A stretch of DNA of 64,000 nucleotides, taken from the NCBI GenBank assembly GCA_965219915.1, contig OZ244794.1:2666001-2730000 (forward strand), given 5' to 3'. The DNA comes from Bin80 sp965219915 (GTDB taxonomy: Bacteria > Bacteroidota > Rhodothermia > Rhodothermales > Bin80). Positions within the stretch are counted from its first letter, which is position 1; each line of letters starts with the position of its first letter. Below the pieces are notes generated by a model, which did not search any database, was not told where the DNA came from, and was given only the letters and a program-made list of their open reading frames with translations. Made by a program: the position numbers and the translations under genes. Positions 37,607 through 46,381 of this stretch are shown here, piece by piece.

Positions 37607-38653
37607 ATGAAACTCGATTTTGATGCAACAGATACCTGGCGTCCAGATGGTCTCGTGATCAAGTGTATTGACGCGCATACCGAAGGGGAACCTCTGCGCG
37701 TAATTCTCGCGGGCTACCCGCGACCTGCGGGCAATACCGTACTTGCCCGTCGGCGAGATCTAGAGACAAATTATGACGCACTCCGTACTGCCCTCATGTG
37801 GGAGCCTCGAGGACATGCAGACATGTACGGATGCCTTATCACAGAACCGGTTCGTCAAAATGCCGACTTTGGAGTACTCTTCATGCATAATGAGGGATAC
37901 AGTACGATGTGCGGGCACGGCATTATTGCCGTAACGAAAGTGGTTATCGAAACGGGGATGCTTCCAAGGTCAGAACCCGAAACACAGATAGAAATTGATA
38001 CCCCTGCTGGGCCAGTAACCGCATGGGCACGTGTAAGAAACGGTGGTGTCGAATCCGTCCGGTTCAGAAATGTCTCCTCCTATGCCTATACAATCAATCA
38101 AACTGTCGAAGTACCTGAATTCGGCCCGGTCCTCTACGACATAGGCTTTGGTGGTGCATACTATGCATATGTATCTGTCAGTGAGGTAGGACTTAAGACA
38201 ACTCCGTGCAATTACGGCAAGTTGATCCATGCAGGTAAAAAAATAAAGCAGGCCGTTATGGCAAGTATGCCTATTGACCATCCGTCCGAACCCGACCTGG
38301 GTTTCCTGTACGGAACAATCTTCACTGGGCCTGCCGAATCAACAGATGCGCACAGCCGTCATGTCTGTGTCTTTGCAGACGGCGAGGTTGACCGTAGTCC
38401 GACAGGCACTGGCGTAAGTGGACGACTTGCGGTGCTACATGAGAAAGGACTGCTCGGGGTCGGGGAATGCATAAGAATTGAGAGTATTATTGGCAGTTCC
38501 TTTAACGGCACAATCGTGCAAACCGGCACGCATGGACAGAATGAATTCAATTCGATCATACCGGAAATCGAAGGACGCGCCTTCATTACCGGACGACACG
38601 AATTTATCCTGGATCCAAAGGATCCTCTGAAAAACGGATTCCTTCTGCGATAG
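37607..38653 (+). CDS. trans-3-hydroxy-L-proline dehydratase
   Basis: Proline-racemase superfamily, 348 residues. The first active-site Cys is Cys102 in TMCGHGIIAVTK. The second position, Cys in racemases and 4-hydroxyproline epimerases (DRSPCGTG), is Thr266 here (DRSPTGTG). A Cys/Thr pair is the known signature of trans-3-hydroxy-L-proline dehydratase (EC 4.2.1.77), which yields delta1-pyrroline-2-carboxylate. The next gene, 7 bp downstream, is an ornithine cyclodeaminase-like reductase that would convert this product to L-proline, which strongly supports the assignment. Other conserved parts are CIDAHTEGEPLRVILAGYP and the C-terminal EGRAFITGRHEFILDPKDPL. Cytoplasmic. Confidence 0.9.
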   Translation: MKLDFDATDTWRPDGLVIKCIDAHTEGEPLRVILAGYPRPAGNTVLARRRDLETNYDALRTALMWEPRGHADMYGCLITEPVRQNADFGVLFMHNEGYSTMCGHGIIAVTKVVIETGMLPRSEPETQIEIDTPAGPVTAWARVRNGGVESVRFRNVSSYAYTINQTVEVPEFGPVLYDIGFGGAYYAYVSVSEVGLKTTPCNYGKLIHAGKKIKQAVMASMPIDHPSEPDLGFLYGTIFTGPAESTDAHSRHVCVFADGEVDRSPTGTGVSGRLAVLHEKGLLGVGECIRIESIIGSSFNGTIVQTGTHGQNEFNSIIPEIEGRAFITGRHEFILDPKDPLKNGFLLR

Positions 38654-38660
38654 ACTAACC

Positions 38661-39644
38661 ATGCCTACCATTCGAGTACTCTCAAGGGAGAACATTACAT
38701 CAGCAATTACCATGCGCAAGGCCATTGATCTGATGCGCGATGGCTTCATAGCGCTTTCTTCTGGACGTGCAAGCGTGCCTGTACGCATGAACATGCCGAT
38801 TGGAGAGCATGGCGGACGTTCATTATTCATGCCTGCGTATTCTCCGGATCATGGACAGGTCGGGCTTAAGGTCGTTAACCTGAGTCCAGACAATCCTGAT
38901 CGCGGACTACCATTCATCCATGCAATCGTCATGGTTAGCGACGCGCAAACGGGTATACCCCTCGCCCTCATGGATGGTGAGTATATCACAGCTCTACGAA
39001 CTGGTGCGGGGGCAGGACTGGCAACGGAGGTCCTGTCTCGCCCATCATCATCCGTTCTGGCAATGTTCGGCACCGGGATCCAGGCAAACACACAACTAGA
39101 AGCAATATGTACTGTACGACCAATAAAAAAGGTAATTGTCTTCGGGCGTACACCTGACAATACCGAGGCATTCGTGAATAGAGCAGCACGACATTATGGT
39201 ATAAAAGCCATGAGCGCCAAGGCACGAGAAGAGCTTGCCGAAGCTGACATTGTATGTACTGCAACTACATCACTGACCCCTGTCTTTGCGGCCGAACATA
39301 TTGCACCAGGTACACACATTAACGGAATTGGCTCCTACAGACCCGACATGACTGAGATCCCCGCTCAGACAGTTGCAGACGCCAAGGTCGTTGTGGATCA
39401 GCGCGAGGCGTGCCTCAAGGAGGCAGGAGATCTGATGGTTCCGATCAGCCGAGGAGATTTCAACGAATCCCACATTTACGCTGAGTTGGGAGATATCCTG
39501 ATGGGCAATGTAGAAGGCCGCACCAATGATTCAGAGATTACCTTCTTCAAGTCGGTTGGGAATGCCGTTCAGGACCTAGTGGTTGCCAGCTTTCTGGAAG
39601 AGCAGGCCCGGCAAGAGAATCTAGGCACTGAGGTTGCCCTGTAG
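38661..39644 (+). CDS. Delta1-pyrroline-2-carboxylate reductase (ornithine cyclodeaminase/mu-crystallin family)
   Basis: NAD(P)H-dependent reductase of 327 residues. Conserved blocks are RVSVPVRMNMPI-like ASVPVRMNM near residue 40, DGEYITALRTGAGAGLATEV, and the Rossmann motif LAMFGTGIQANTQLEAIC. Further on come GTHINGIGSYRPDMTEI (substrate pocket) and VVVDQREACLKEAGDL. The family includes ornithine cyclodeaminase, alanine dehydrogenase and the LhpI-type reductase. The tight operon with trans-3-hydroxy-L-proline dehydratase makes the last most likely: delta1-pyrroline-2-carboxylate to L-proline. The pair lets the cell use hydroxyproline from collagen-like material as proline. Confidence 0.85.
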   Translation: MPTIRVLSRENITSAITMRKAIDLMRDGFIALSSGRASVPVRMNMPIGEHGGRSLFMPAYSPDHGQVGLKVVNLSPDNPDRGLPFIHAIVMVSDAQTGIPLALMDGEYITALRTGAGAGLATEVLSRPSSSVLAMFGTGIQANTQLEAICTVRPIKKVIVFGRTPDNTEAFVNRAARHYGIKAMSAKAREELAEADIVCTATTSLTPVFAAEHIAPGTHINGIGSYRPDMTEIPAQTVADAKVVVDQREACLKEAGDLMVPISRGDFNESHIYAELGDILMGNVEGRTNDSEITFFKSVGNAVQDLVVASFLEEQARQENLGTEVAL

Positions 39645-39730
39645 CATAAGGCCGGGGAATATGTACTTGATGCATACCCTATACCCCACAACTATATCAA
39701 CCGGGGGATCAAATGTTGATGGTAGATAGA

Positions 39731-41068
39731 TTACCCAAACAAATATCGTTGTGTGAAGGCATTTCTGAATTTTCCAGACGGATCAAATTCATCTACCAGT
39801 GCGTGAAAATCGTTTAGTTTCTCATAGCGTGAACGAAGCACCGCTGGCTCCATACCAAAGTTCTTGCCCCAGTGAGGCCGTATATCAAAAGGATGGACCG
39901 CTTCCTCAAGTATGGGCAATAACGCTTGCAGTGCTTCCCAATCCTGATACCATGTGAAATGAAAAGCAACGCTATCCCGACTATATGCTGTACTCATCCA
40001 CAGGTCATCTGCTTTGATTGAGCGTACCTCACTGACCATTAGCAGCGGATTCAACTGATCTGACATTCCGCGAAGAACTTCCGCAACCGCTGGGGCATTT
40101 TCCCTGGCCACAAAGAATTCGGTCTGTAGCTCTTCTCCGCTGCTAGGAGTGAATTCCATCTTAAAATGGGGCAGCATAGCATGCCAGGGAGCTATAGCCC
40201 CCATCTGTTCAGTGCATGCTTCCGCAGACAATGCTAGTACCGGGTGAACTTTTCGGTCGGCAAGTCGCCCGCCAAAGAGCTCCTGTTCAATGGGCTCCAA
40301 ACCCTGGTCTGTCCTCTCCTTGATCCAGATCTGCGTAGATTCTGTGGTTTGCCAATCGGTGAAAATGCTGACACTGTATGCCCGGGCCAGAATTTCGTTG
40401 AAGTATTGCCCAACGGAATCCAGCGGGACATCCAGGTAAACGTACTGTCTGACATTATAGCTGGGTTCAGTTCTGAGTGTCACACGGGTTACGACACCAA
40501 GGCTACCCAATCCAACAACCGCCCCTGCAAACCGCTGACCATCGGCCGCGCGTGACAGGGATACTAACTCACCAGACGCGTTCACAATCTCCATCCCCTG
40601 AACAGCTGTTGCAAGGTTGCCATTGGCAAGGCCGGAACCATGTGTGGCCGTCGCGCATGCCCCCGCAACTGAAATATGCGGAAGTGAGGCTAGGTTGTGC
40701 AGTGCGACCCCCTGATCGTTCAGGAATGGAATGAGCTCACCATAGCGTATGCTTCCCGGAACTGATACAGTCCCTTCATCAAAAGTGATTTCATGTGGGA
40801 GTAGCTCAAGAGACAACTGCGCATGCTGACTGTCTGCAATGGTGTTGAAGCAATGTCTGGAACCGAGGGGGCGCACGCGAGCAACTCGTCGGACGACTTC
40901 CTGCACTTCTTCCACTGTTCTCGGACGATACAGTTGATTCGTTGAGTAAGTTAGGTTACCGGCCCAATTGGTTCTTGCCGGCACACGCGGCGTGCATCCC
41001 CAAATTGGGACGACTGCCCCTCCCCCTATCAATATGGCTGCGGTCTGTAAAAAAGTTCGTTTATCCAT
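39731..41068 (-). CDS. FAD-dependent alditol/sugar-lactone oxidase
   Basis: VAO-type flavoprotein of 445 residues close to alditol (xylitol) oxidase and D-arabinono-1,4-lactone oxidase. TNWAGNLTYSTNQLYRPRTV then RPLGSRHCFNTIADS contains His72, the residue normally linked covalently to FAD. LPHISVAGACATATHGSGL is the second FAD-binding block. C-terminal PHWGKNFGMEPAVLRSRYE is the ALO domain with conserved HWGK. The N-terminus (MDKRTFLQTAAILIGGGAVV, then PIWGC) is an export signal, possibly a lipoprotein one (Cys25) or Tat-like, so the enzyme is likely periplasmic. It probably oxidises a polyol C1 hydroxyl to an aldose with H2O2 release. Convergent with the hydroxyproline genes. Confidence 0.85.
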   Translation of the reverse strand: MDKRTFLQTAAILIGGGAVVPIWGCTPRVPARTNWAGNLTYSTNQLYRPRTVEEVQEVVRRVARVRPLGSRHCFNTIADSQHAQLSLELLPHEITFDEGTVSVPGSIRYGELIPFLNDQGVALHNLASLPHISVAGACATATHGSGLANGNLATAVQGMEIVNASGELVSLSRAADGQRFAGAVVGLGSLGVVTRVTLRTEPSYNVRQYVYLDVPLDSVGQYFNEILARAYSVSIFTDWQTTESTQIWIKERTDQGLEPIEQELFGGRLADRKVHPVLALSAEACTEQMGAIAPWHAMLPHFKMEFTPSSGEELQTEFFVARENAPAVAEVLRGMSDQLNPLLMVSEVRSIKADDLWMSTAYSRDSVAFHFTWYQDWEALQALLPILEEAVHPFDIRPHWGKNFGMEPAVLRSRYEKLNDFHALVDEFDPSGKFRNAFTQRYLFG

Positions 41069-41415
41069 AGTGCACTATCTGTCTATGCGCGAATAAGATA
41101 ATGCCCCACGGATTGCCATCAGTCCGCGAGGCTTACCCTGACCTCTGTACCGGATAGGTCTGTTTATGTCGGATTGCCTTACTTAATTTCACGATTCTAA
41201 GCAAGTCATGTGCCGTGATTTTTCGAATAGGGTTTCCCTGATCCCAATGTCCAGGCGCAACTCATCAATCTCTGATGCCTCAACAGATTGGGTAATTCAG
41301 ACCAACGAGTACCAGAAGGGAGGTAGGAGAGTCAAGAAGAACGATCGCTGGTCGACAGCTGCTATACAACACAAGCACTGTAGCGCAACCGAGGATACAG
41401 ATATATACTGACTCG
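41069..41415. other. Intergenic, no gene seen
   Basis: About 350 bp between the flavin oxidase start and the end of the long TlpA-like gene. No motif-bearing frame or strong hairpin is visible. It must contain the oxidase promoter. Confidence 0.5.
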
Positions 41416-43086
41416 CTATCTGGTACCCTCGTACGCGGCATCAATAACATCCAGAAGCTTGCTACCCCGTAGTTCGTCATCGGTCGCCAAGATAATACCA
41501 TCCTCATCTACAAGAATAGGCCTAGGGAAGCTCGTGATCTCAAACAGATCCCTTATTGATCTGTCGTCTTCCCGCGCTACACGGGTATGAAGCCAGAGCA
41601 TGGAGTAGCGGTTTTCTCTAAACTGCTGGATGTCCACGGGATCATCAAGAAATGCAACACTCAGGATTTCGAATCCGGAATCGCTGTATTTATCGTACGC
41701 CTCTTCCAGATGGGGAATTTCCTTGATGCAAGGTGCACACCATGTTCCCCAAAAATCAAGAAGATACACTCGGCCTTTAAAATCGACATTCGTTATGGTA
41801 ACGGTAGGATCATCAAACGAAACAAAAGCAAATTGAGGCACAGGATTTCCTGCCTGCAGTTGTCTGTCCTGGTCAAAATCTCGACGTGCCCATTCTGCTG
41901 TCCGTGTATCGGCATGTGGTGAATCCTGGAGCATGGAATAGTACAGCCATTTCGTCTTCTCATCTCCTTCTGCGTGAGCGTAATAAAGCCCGTGGGAGAG
42001 AAACTGTGCACGGACATCTGGATCGGGATGGTTTTCGATTACGCGCCTAACATAGGAACTAAGCAATTCCTGGCCTTTTAGGCTTTGAGCAATACCGAAC
42101 ATAATGTTTGATGCACCGACAGGACTCCAGGCTTCATAGGACCAGAGCGGTGAATCTTCCGGGATGGACTCAAGCGCCTCGCGAGCCAAGCGCCTGTCGC
42201 GTCTTGGCAATAAAGATGCCTGCAATCGGTCGAAATAACGAAGCAGATACCACTGCCGAACGAGTGGATCCTGCTCCGAGGCAACCTGCTTCCTGACCGC
42301 GCGCCTTTCGCGGCTGGAAGCATTCAAAAAGGCGAGGAACTTGTTTTTGCTGCCGATACGCCTCGCCATCGCCTCGACCTCCAAATAAACCCGAGAAATC
42401 CTCGCGATCACGGATGGATTGGAAGTAACGGACGGACCAGATTCGTGCTGCGGAAGGGCTGAAAGATCATAAGTGATATTCACAAATGTTTCTCCGGGAG
42501 TATCCACGATACTGAAGTAATCACCCTCGCTGTCCCAGAAAGGACCTGAGTCGTCGAGGATCAGGCGGTCGTGAATCGTACCCGCCATAATCTTGTCGCT
42601 GCGCCATTCAGATGCCTCGTAGCCATAGCGGATCCGGTAGGCGACCGTGTCAGCATTTGTATCCAGGCGAACGGTATACTTCCCGTCCTGAATCCGCTGC
42701 ATTTGCACGGCTTCGTCAGATTCTGCTAAAACAACGTAAAGCGTATCTGGAGACAAAGCAAATGCGTACGCCCGGAGACGAATGTGCAGTTCTACTTTTT
42801 TCTGGTCCGTGAGAATCAAGGGAATTTGCAATGTCTCGTGATGCACTCCTGTCGCGTACAGACCATATCCGCCCGGTTCCTCCAGGGTGAAAGCAAAGTG
42901 CCCGGCCTCATTCACCGGAACAACCAGACTTGTATCCCGTGGACCGTTCTGAATCACCAAGTGGGCTGCGGCCATGGGATTGCCGTTTGCTTGCAGAAGA
43001 GTTCCACTCAAGTCAATCTGGGCGAATGACAATGTCGGCGATGCCATCAGGACGACTACGGCAAGACGAGGAATTGATTTACGCAT
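41416..43086 (-). CDS. Long TlpA-like thiol oxidoreductase
   Basis: Exported 556-residue protein, started at MRKSIPRLAVVVLMASPTLS (43086). An N-terminal carboxypeptidase-regulatory-like beta domain (DLSGTLLQANGNPMAAAHLV) is followed by a roughly 370-residue central part, beta-rich then alpha-helical. The C-terminal thioredoxin domain of the TlpA/ResA type begins at AGNPVPQFAFVSFDDPTV and has the redox motif WGTWCAPCIKEIPHLEEAY. These proteins reduce or exchange disulfides of exported proteins. The signal peptide and thioredoxin domain closely match the short paralogue at 43400-43933, including at DNA level, while the central part is absent there. The two arose by tandem duplication. Confidence 0.9.
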   Translation of the reverse strand: MRKSIPRLAVVVLMASPTLSFAQIDLSGTLLQANGNPMAAAHLVIQNGPRDTSLVVPVNEAGHFAFTLEEPGGYGLYATGVHHETLQIPLILTDQKKVELHIRLRAYAFALSPDTLYVVLAESDEAVQMQRIQDGKYTVRLDTNADTVAYRIRYGYEASEWRSDKIMAGTIHDRLILDDSGPFWDSEGDYFSIVDTPGETFVNITYDLSALPQHESGPSVTSNPSVIARISRVYLEVEAMARRIGSKNKFLAFLNASSRERRAVRKQVASEQDPLVRQWYLLRYFDRLQASLLPRRDRRLAREALESIPEDSPLWSYEAWSPVGASNIMFGIAQSLKGQELLSSYVRRVIENHPDPDVRAQFLSHGLYYAHAEGDEKTKWLYYSMLQDSPHADTRTAEWARRDFDQDRQLQAGNPVPQFAFVSFDDPTVTITNVDFKGRVYLLDFWGTWCAPCIKEIPHLEEAYDKYSDSGFEILSVAFLDDPVDIQQFRENRYSMLWLHTRVAREDDRSIRDLFEITSFPRPILVDEDGIILATDDELRGSKLLDVIDAAYEGTR

Positions 43087-43216
43087 CGGATTTTTATACA
43101 GGTTTCCCGTCCTTAGCGTACTGAGATTCATACGAAATTGTTGCGAATTGGTAAGCTCCCTCGGCAGCGCTGGACATGGTGGAGTTAAGGGGTAACTACC
43201 CTTTTAACTCCTGTAA

Positions 43217-43345
43217 TTAAGCAATGCTGACTACGGATGCCGGTATACCACACATCACAATTGTCGCCACCTCCCGCTCCGGTCTGAGCATGAACTTTAC
43301 GGCCAGATCAACTACCTGGAACATCTCGTCCAGGGAACGCGGCTG
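43217..43345 (-). pseudogene. 5'-truncated remnant of the small lipoprotein gene
   Basis: Reading the minus strand to the TAA at 43217-43219 gives about 42 codons. They contain SLDEMFQVVDLAVKFMLRPE and then VATIVMCGIPASVVSI, matching the C-terminal part of the lipoprotein at 44050-44391 (SLDEEFQVAGLAVQFVLRPE, then VATIVMWGTPASIVSI). Similarity fades upstream of 43345 and there is no start or signal peptide. The spacer on its downstream side is also homologous to the spacer after the intact copy. It marks a tandem duplication of the lipoprotein-tlpA unit. Confidence 0.85.
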
Positions 43346-43399
43346 TTTTATAACTCAATTACACCGGCACAACCGAAGGACGCTTGTATGGCTGAACCA

Positions 43400-43933
43400 C
43401 TATCTGACACTCTCGTACGCGGCACCAATCACATCCAGAAGCTTGTCGCCCTCTAGCTCTTCATCAATCGCCAAGATAATACCATCCTCGTCTACCAGAA
43501 TTGGCTTAGGGAATCTCGTGACCTCAAACAGGTCCGTTATTGAACCGTAGTCGTCCCACGTCATACGGGTGTGAAGCCAAGGCATAGGGTACTTGTCTTC
43601 CCTAAACTGCTCGATTTCCTCGCGCGTATCAAGGAATGCAATGCTCAAGATTTCAAACCCGGATTCATTGTACCGAGCGTACGCCTCTTCCAAGTAAGGC
43701 ATTTCCTCGATACACGGTGCACACCAAGTTCCCCAAAAATCAAGCAAATATACTTGGCCTTCAAAATCGACATTCGTGATGGTTACGGTAGGATCATCAA
43801 ACGAGACAAATGAAAATTCAGGCACGGGATTTCCTGCCTGCACGGGCGTTCTGCTCATGCCAATCTGGGCGAGTGACAAAGTCGGTGATGCTACCGAGAG
43901 AACTAGGGCAAGACACGAAATTGATTTTTGCAT
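43400..43933 (-). CDS. Short TlpA-like thiol oxidoreductase
   Basis: Exported 177-residue thioredoxin-fold protein, started at MQKSISCLALVLSVASPTLS (43933). After the signal peptide it goes almost directly to AGNPVPEFSFVSFDDPTV and the redox motif WGTWCAPCIEEMPYLEEAY, and ends DKLLDVIGAAYESVR. It is the size of an ordinary TlpA/ResA protein. It is a paralogue of the 556-residue protein downstream (41416-43086), lacking its N-terminal and central domains. The join falls at a short QAGNP-coding repeat that occurs at both ends of the missing segment in the long copy. It lies downstream of the lipoprotein gene on the same strand. Confidence 0.9.
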   Translation of the reverse strand: MQKSISCLALVLSVASPTLSLAQIGMSRTPVQAGNPVPEFSFVSFDDPTVTITNVDFEGQVYLLDFWGTWCAPCIEEMPYLEEAYARYNESGFEILSIAFLDTREEIEQFREDKYPMPWLHTRMTWDDYGSITDLFEVTRFPKPILVDEDGIILAIDEELEGDKLLDVIGAAYESVR

Positions 43934-44049
43934 CGGCTTGTCGTAAAGGCTTTCCGTTCGTAGCGGCTGAGACTCAAATGAAGTTGTTACGAGAAGCAAA
44001 GCTCCTCGGCAGTACTGGACATGATAGGGTTAGGGGATAACTACCCTTA

Positions 44050-44391
44050 TTACTCCTCTAATTTGACAATACTGACTATTGATGCAGGTGTACCCCACAT
44101 CACAATTGTCGCCACGCCCCGCTCCGGTCTGAGCACGAATTGTACAGCCAGACCAGCTACCTGGAATTCCTCGTCCAAGGAACCAAGAGGATAATACTTT
44201 TCACCATTGTTCGCCTGAATACCGAAAAAGCCACCCTCAAAATCGTTCCATACGATTGTGCCTTCTCCCTGAATTGTATCGCTCATTATCGTTTGCTGAT
44301 CAGTTACTTCTGTGTTGGCCGGAACAGTTACGGTCTGACAGGACATCCCCAATGTTATGAGAAGAACTGGTATGATATAGCGCGTACACAT
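44050..44391 (-). CDS. Small lipoprotein of unknown function
   Basis: A 113-residue protein with signal MCTRYIIPVLLITLGMSC and lipobox Cys18. The mature domain is a small beta-rich unit (EGTIVWNDFEGGFFGIQANN, then GEKYYPLGSLDEEFQVAGLA) ending in VATIVMWGTPASIVSIVKLE. It resembles no family I can name, though the overall pattern suggests a small OB- or barrel-like fold. Its ATG overlaps the mnmA stop as TGATG, so translation is probably coupled to mnmA. A truncated second copy lies at 43217-43345. Confidence 0.78.
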   Translation of the reverse strand: MCTRYIIPVLLITLGMSCQTVTVPANTEVTDQQTIMSDTIQGEGTIVWNDFEGGFFGIQANNGEKYYPLGSLDEEFQVAGLAVQFVLRPERGVATIVMWGTPASIVSIVKLEE

Positions 44392-45533
44392 CACAGTTGC
44401 TCCTGTATTGCAGATCTTGACGCTTCACCGGAACCCTCGAGGACCTGTTGAATCCAACCACCTCCTAGTACATCATCACCCTCGTAAATCACCACAGATT
44501 GACCGGGCGTAATCGCACGTCTCGGCTGCATAAAGGATACCTGAATCTCGTCATCTGCTGTCTGGTGCACGATGCAGGGGGCGCCAGGATCTTTATAGCG
44601 AATCTTGCCAAGTACGAGCCGTTCCTCAGGAAGCGCAGGATACTTAATCAGATTAATCTTGTTTGCCACCAAGGTTTGTTTTAGCAGTTCTTCACGTGGT
44701 CCCACCGTGATCGTATTGGATTCAGGATCAATCGCAGATACATACGCAGGATAGCCCAGTGCCAGTTTCAGTCCACGCCGCTGCCCAATGGTATAGAATG
44801 GATATCCCGCATGACGACCTACTTCAGTACCGTCCGACAGAACAATGGGCCCATCACTGACTCGCTGGTCCAGGTCGGGCACACGATCGCGCAGGAACCG
44901 CCTGTAGTCGTTATCTGGAATAAAGCAGATTTCATAGGAATCAGGTTTATCAACAACTGCCGTGAGTCCGTAATCAGCAGCAAGATTCCGGATTGCCGGT
45001 TTCTCGTAATGCCCCAGCGGAAAAAGCGATCTGGCTAGTTGCTCCTGTGGGAGCCCCCAAAGCGCATAGCTTTGATCTTTATTGAGGTCCAGCCCCCTTG
45101 ACAAAATAAACCGCCCATTTTCCTCATGTACACGAGCATAGTGACCCGTCGCTATCTGGGTGCACCCCAGATCATCCGCCCTGCGAAGCAATGCGTCCCA
45201 CTTGATATGTGTATTGCAGAGAACACATGGATTGGGCGTTCGGCCTGCCATGTATTCCTCCGTGAATCGTTCAATCACCCAATCCCCAAATTCCTCCCTA
45301 ATATCAACGATAAAATGTGTGAACCCATACTTCAGGGCAATTTGCCGGGCATCATTCATGGATTCAAGCGTGCAGCAGCCCACCTCTTTACCACTTTGCC
45401 GAGGCGCAACCCCGCTGTAGTCCCACGTCTTCATTGTGAGACCAATCACCTCATAACCCTGCTTATGAAGGAGCACCGCGGCGACTGACGAATCTACACC
45501 ACCGCTCATAGCAACTAGCACGCGTGGCTTCAT
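44391..45533 (-). CDS. mnmA: tRNA-specific 2-thiouridylase MnmA
   Basis: Cytoplasmic enzyme that adds sulfur to U34 of tRNA-Lys, Glu and Gln. 380 residues, normal length. PP-loop VAMSGGVDSSVAAVLL (residues 7-22); catalytic Cys103 in GRTPNPCVLCN; partner Cys203 in SYEICFIPDNDYRRFL. The central HYEKPAIRNLAADYGL and GQRRGLKLALGYPAYV blocks are present, and the C-terminal beta-barrel ends the protein. It sits between an SDR gene (1 bp upstream) and the lipoprotein (1-nt overlap), forming a tight operon with envelope genes, which is not the usual mnmA context. Confidence 0.97.
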   Translation of the reverse strand: MKPRVLVAMSGGVDSSVAAVLLHKQGYEVIGLTMKTWDYSGVAPRQSGKEVGCCTLESMNDARQIALKYGFTHFIVDIREEFGDWVIERFTEEYMAGRTPNPCVLCNTHIKWDALLRRADDLGCTQIATGHYARVHEENGRFILSRGLDLNKDQSYALWGLPQEQLARSLFPLGHYEKPAIRNLAADYGLTAVVDKPDSYEICFIPDNDYRRFLRDRVPDLDQRVSDGPIVLSDGTEVGRHAGYPFYTIGQRRGLKLALGYPAYVSAIDPESNTITVGPREELLKQTLVANKINLIKYPALPEERLVLGKIRYKDPGAPCIVHQTADDEIQVSFMQPRRAITPGQSVVIYEGDDVLGGGWIQQVLEGSGEASRSAIQEQL

Positions 45534-45534
45534 T

Positions 45535-46347
45535 TCAAATCACATGCTTGGAATAACCTCCATCAATGGGTAGTGCTATGCCCGTGATGAATCCTGCCTG
45601 TTCACTAGCCAGAAATATTGCTGCTGCAGCAAACTCCCAAGGCTCACCCAAACGATTCAGGGATGCCTGGGAAGCCCAGCCCGCCTCAACTTCTTCCTTG
45701 GTCTTGCCCTCCCGGACCATGAGATCATCAACTAGGTGCTGCAGCCGCTCTGTTCGTGTAAACCCAGGCAAGAGTGTGTTTACTGTAATCCCGTCCTTCC
45801 CAACCTCTTCAGATAATGTTTTGGCAAAACCCTGAACCCCTGCCCTGGAAGTATTTGAGAGGTAAAGTGATCCTATGGGCTGTTTCGCTGCTATAGAGGT
45901 CAGCATCAGAATTCGTGCATGCCGGTCCTCCCGTGCGGCCCGTCGCAAATGCGGCAGCGCATACCGACATAGATTGATTGTGCTCACCAAGTTTAACTCC
46001 AACCCTGCCTTCCAATCCTCTGCACTAAAATCGTCTATAAAGCCTGTCTTAGGTCCACCGGCATTAGCCAACAGAATGTTCAATCCCCCAAATCGTTCAA
46101 CAGATCGGTGAATAGCCAAGCGAATTTCAGATTCGCGGGTTACGTCACATACCGTTGGGAAAACTCTGGCACGATCAGCCCAGTCGTGCTGTAAAATTGC
46201 ATCAGCAGCCTTTTGGATCCGAGCCTCATTACGAGAACAAAAGGTCACATTACAACCCTCACGCACCAAAGCAGAGGCCACTGCAAGCCCCAGTCCACTA
46301 CTTGCCCCAGCTATAAATGCCGATTTTCCTTTAAGTCCAAGATCCAT
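45535..46347 (-). CDS. SDR-family oxidoreductase (FabG-like)
   Basis: Short-chain dehydrogenase of 270 residues, started at MDLGLKGKSAFIAGASSGLG (46347); a GTG three codons upstream is the alternative. The NAD(P) motif AGASSGLGLA and the structural LLANAGGP are good. The active site is only partial: in SIAAKQPIGSLYLSNTSRAG the Ser and Tyr are present, but the Lys of YxxxK is replaced by Thr. This pattern is known in a beta-ketoacyl reductase-like SDR subgroup, so it may be a divergent but functional reductase. C-terminal GYSKHVI is typical. First gene of the operon with mnmA 1 bp downstream. Substrate unknown. Confidence 0.88.
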   Translation of the reverse strand: MDLGLKGKSAFIAGASSGLGLAVASALVREGCNVTFCSRNEARIQKAADAILQHDWADRARVFPTVCDVTRESEIRLAIHRSVERFGGLNILLANAGGPKTGFIDDFSAEDWKAGLELNLVSTINLCRYALPHLRRAAREDRHARILMLTSIAAKQPIGSLYLSNTSRAGVQGFAKTLSEEVGKDGITVNTLLPGFTRTERLQHLVDDLMVREGKTKEEVEAGWASQASLNRLGEPWEFAAAAIFLASEQAGFITGIALPIDGGYSKHVI

Positions 46348-46381
46348 ACTATACACTTATTCTTAAACGGAATATATGTAA

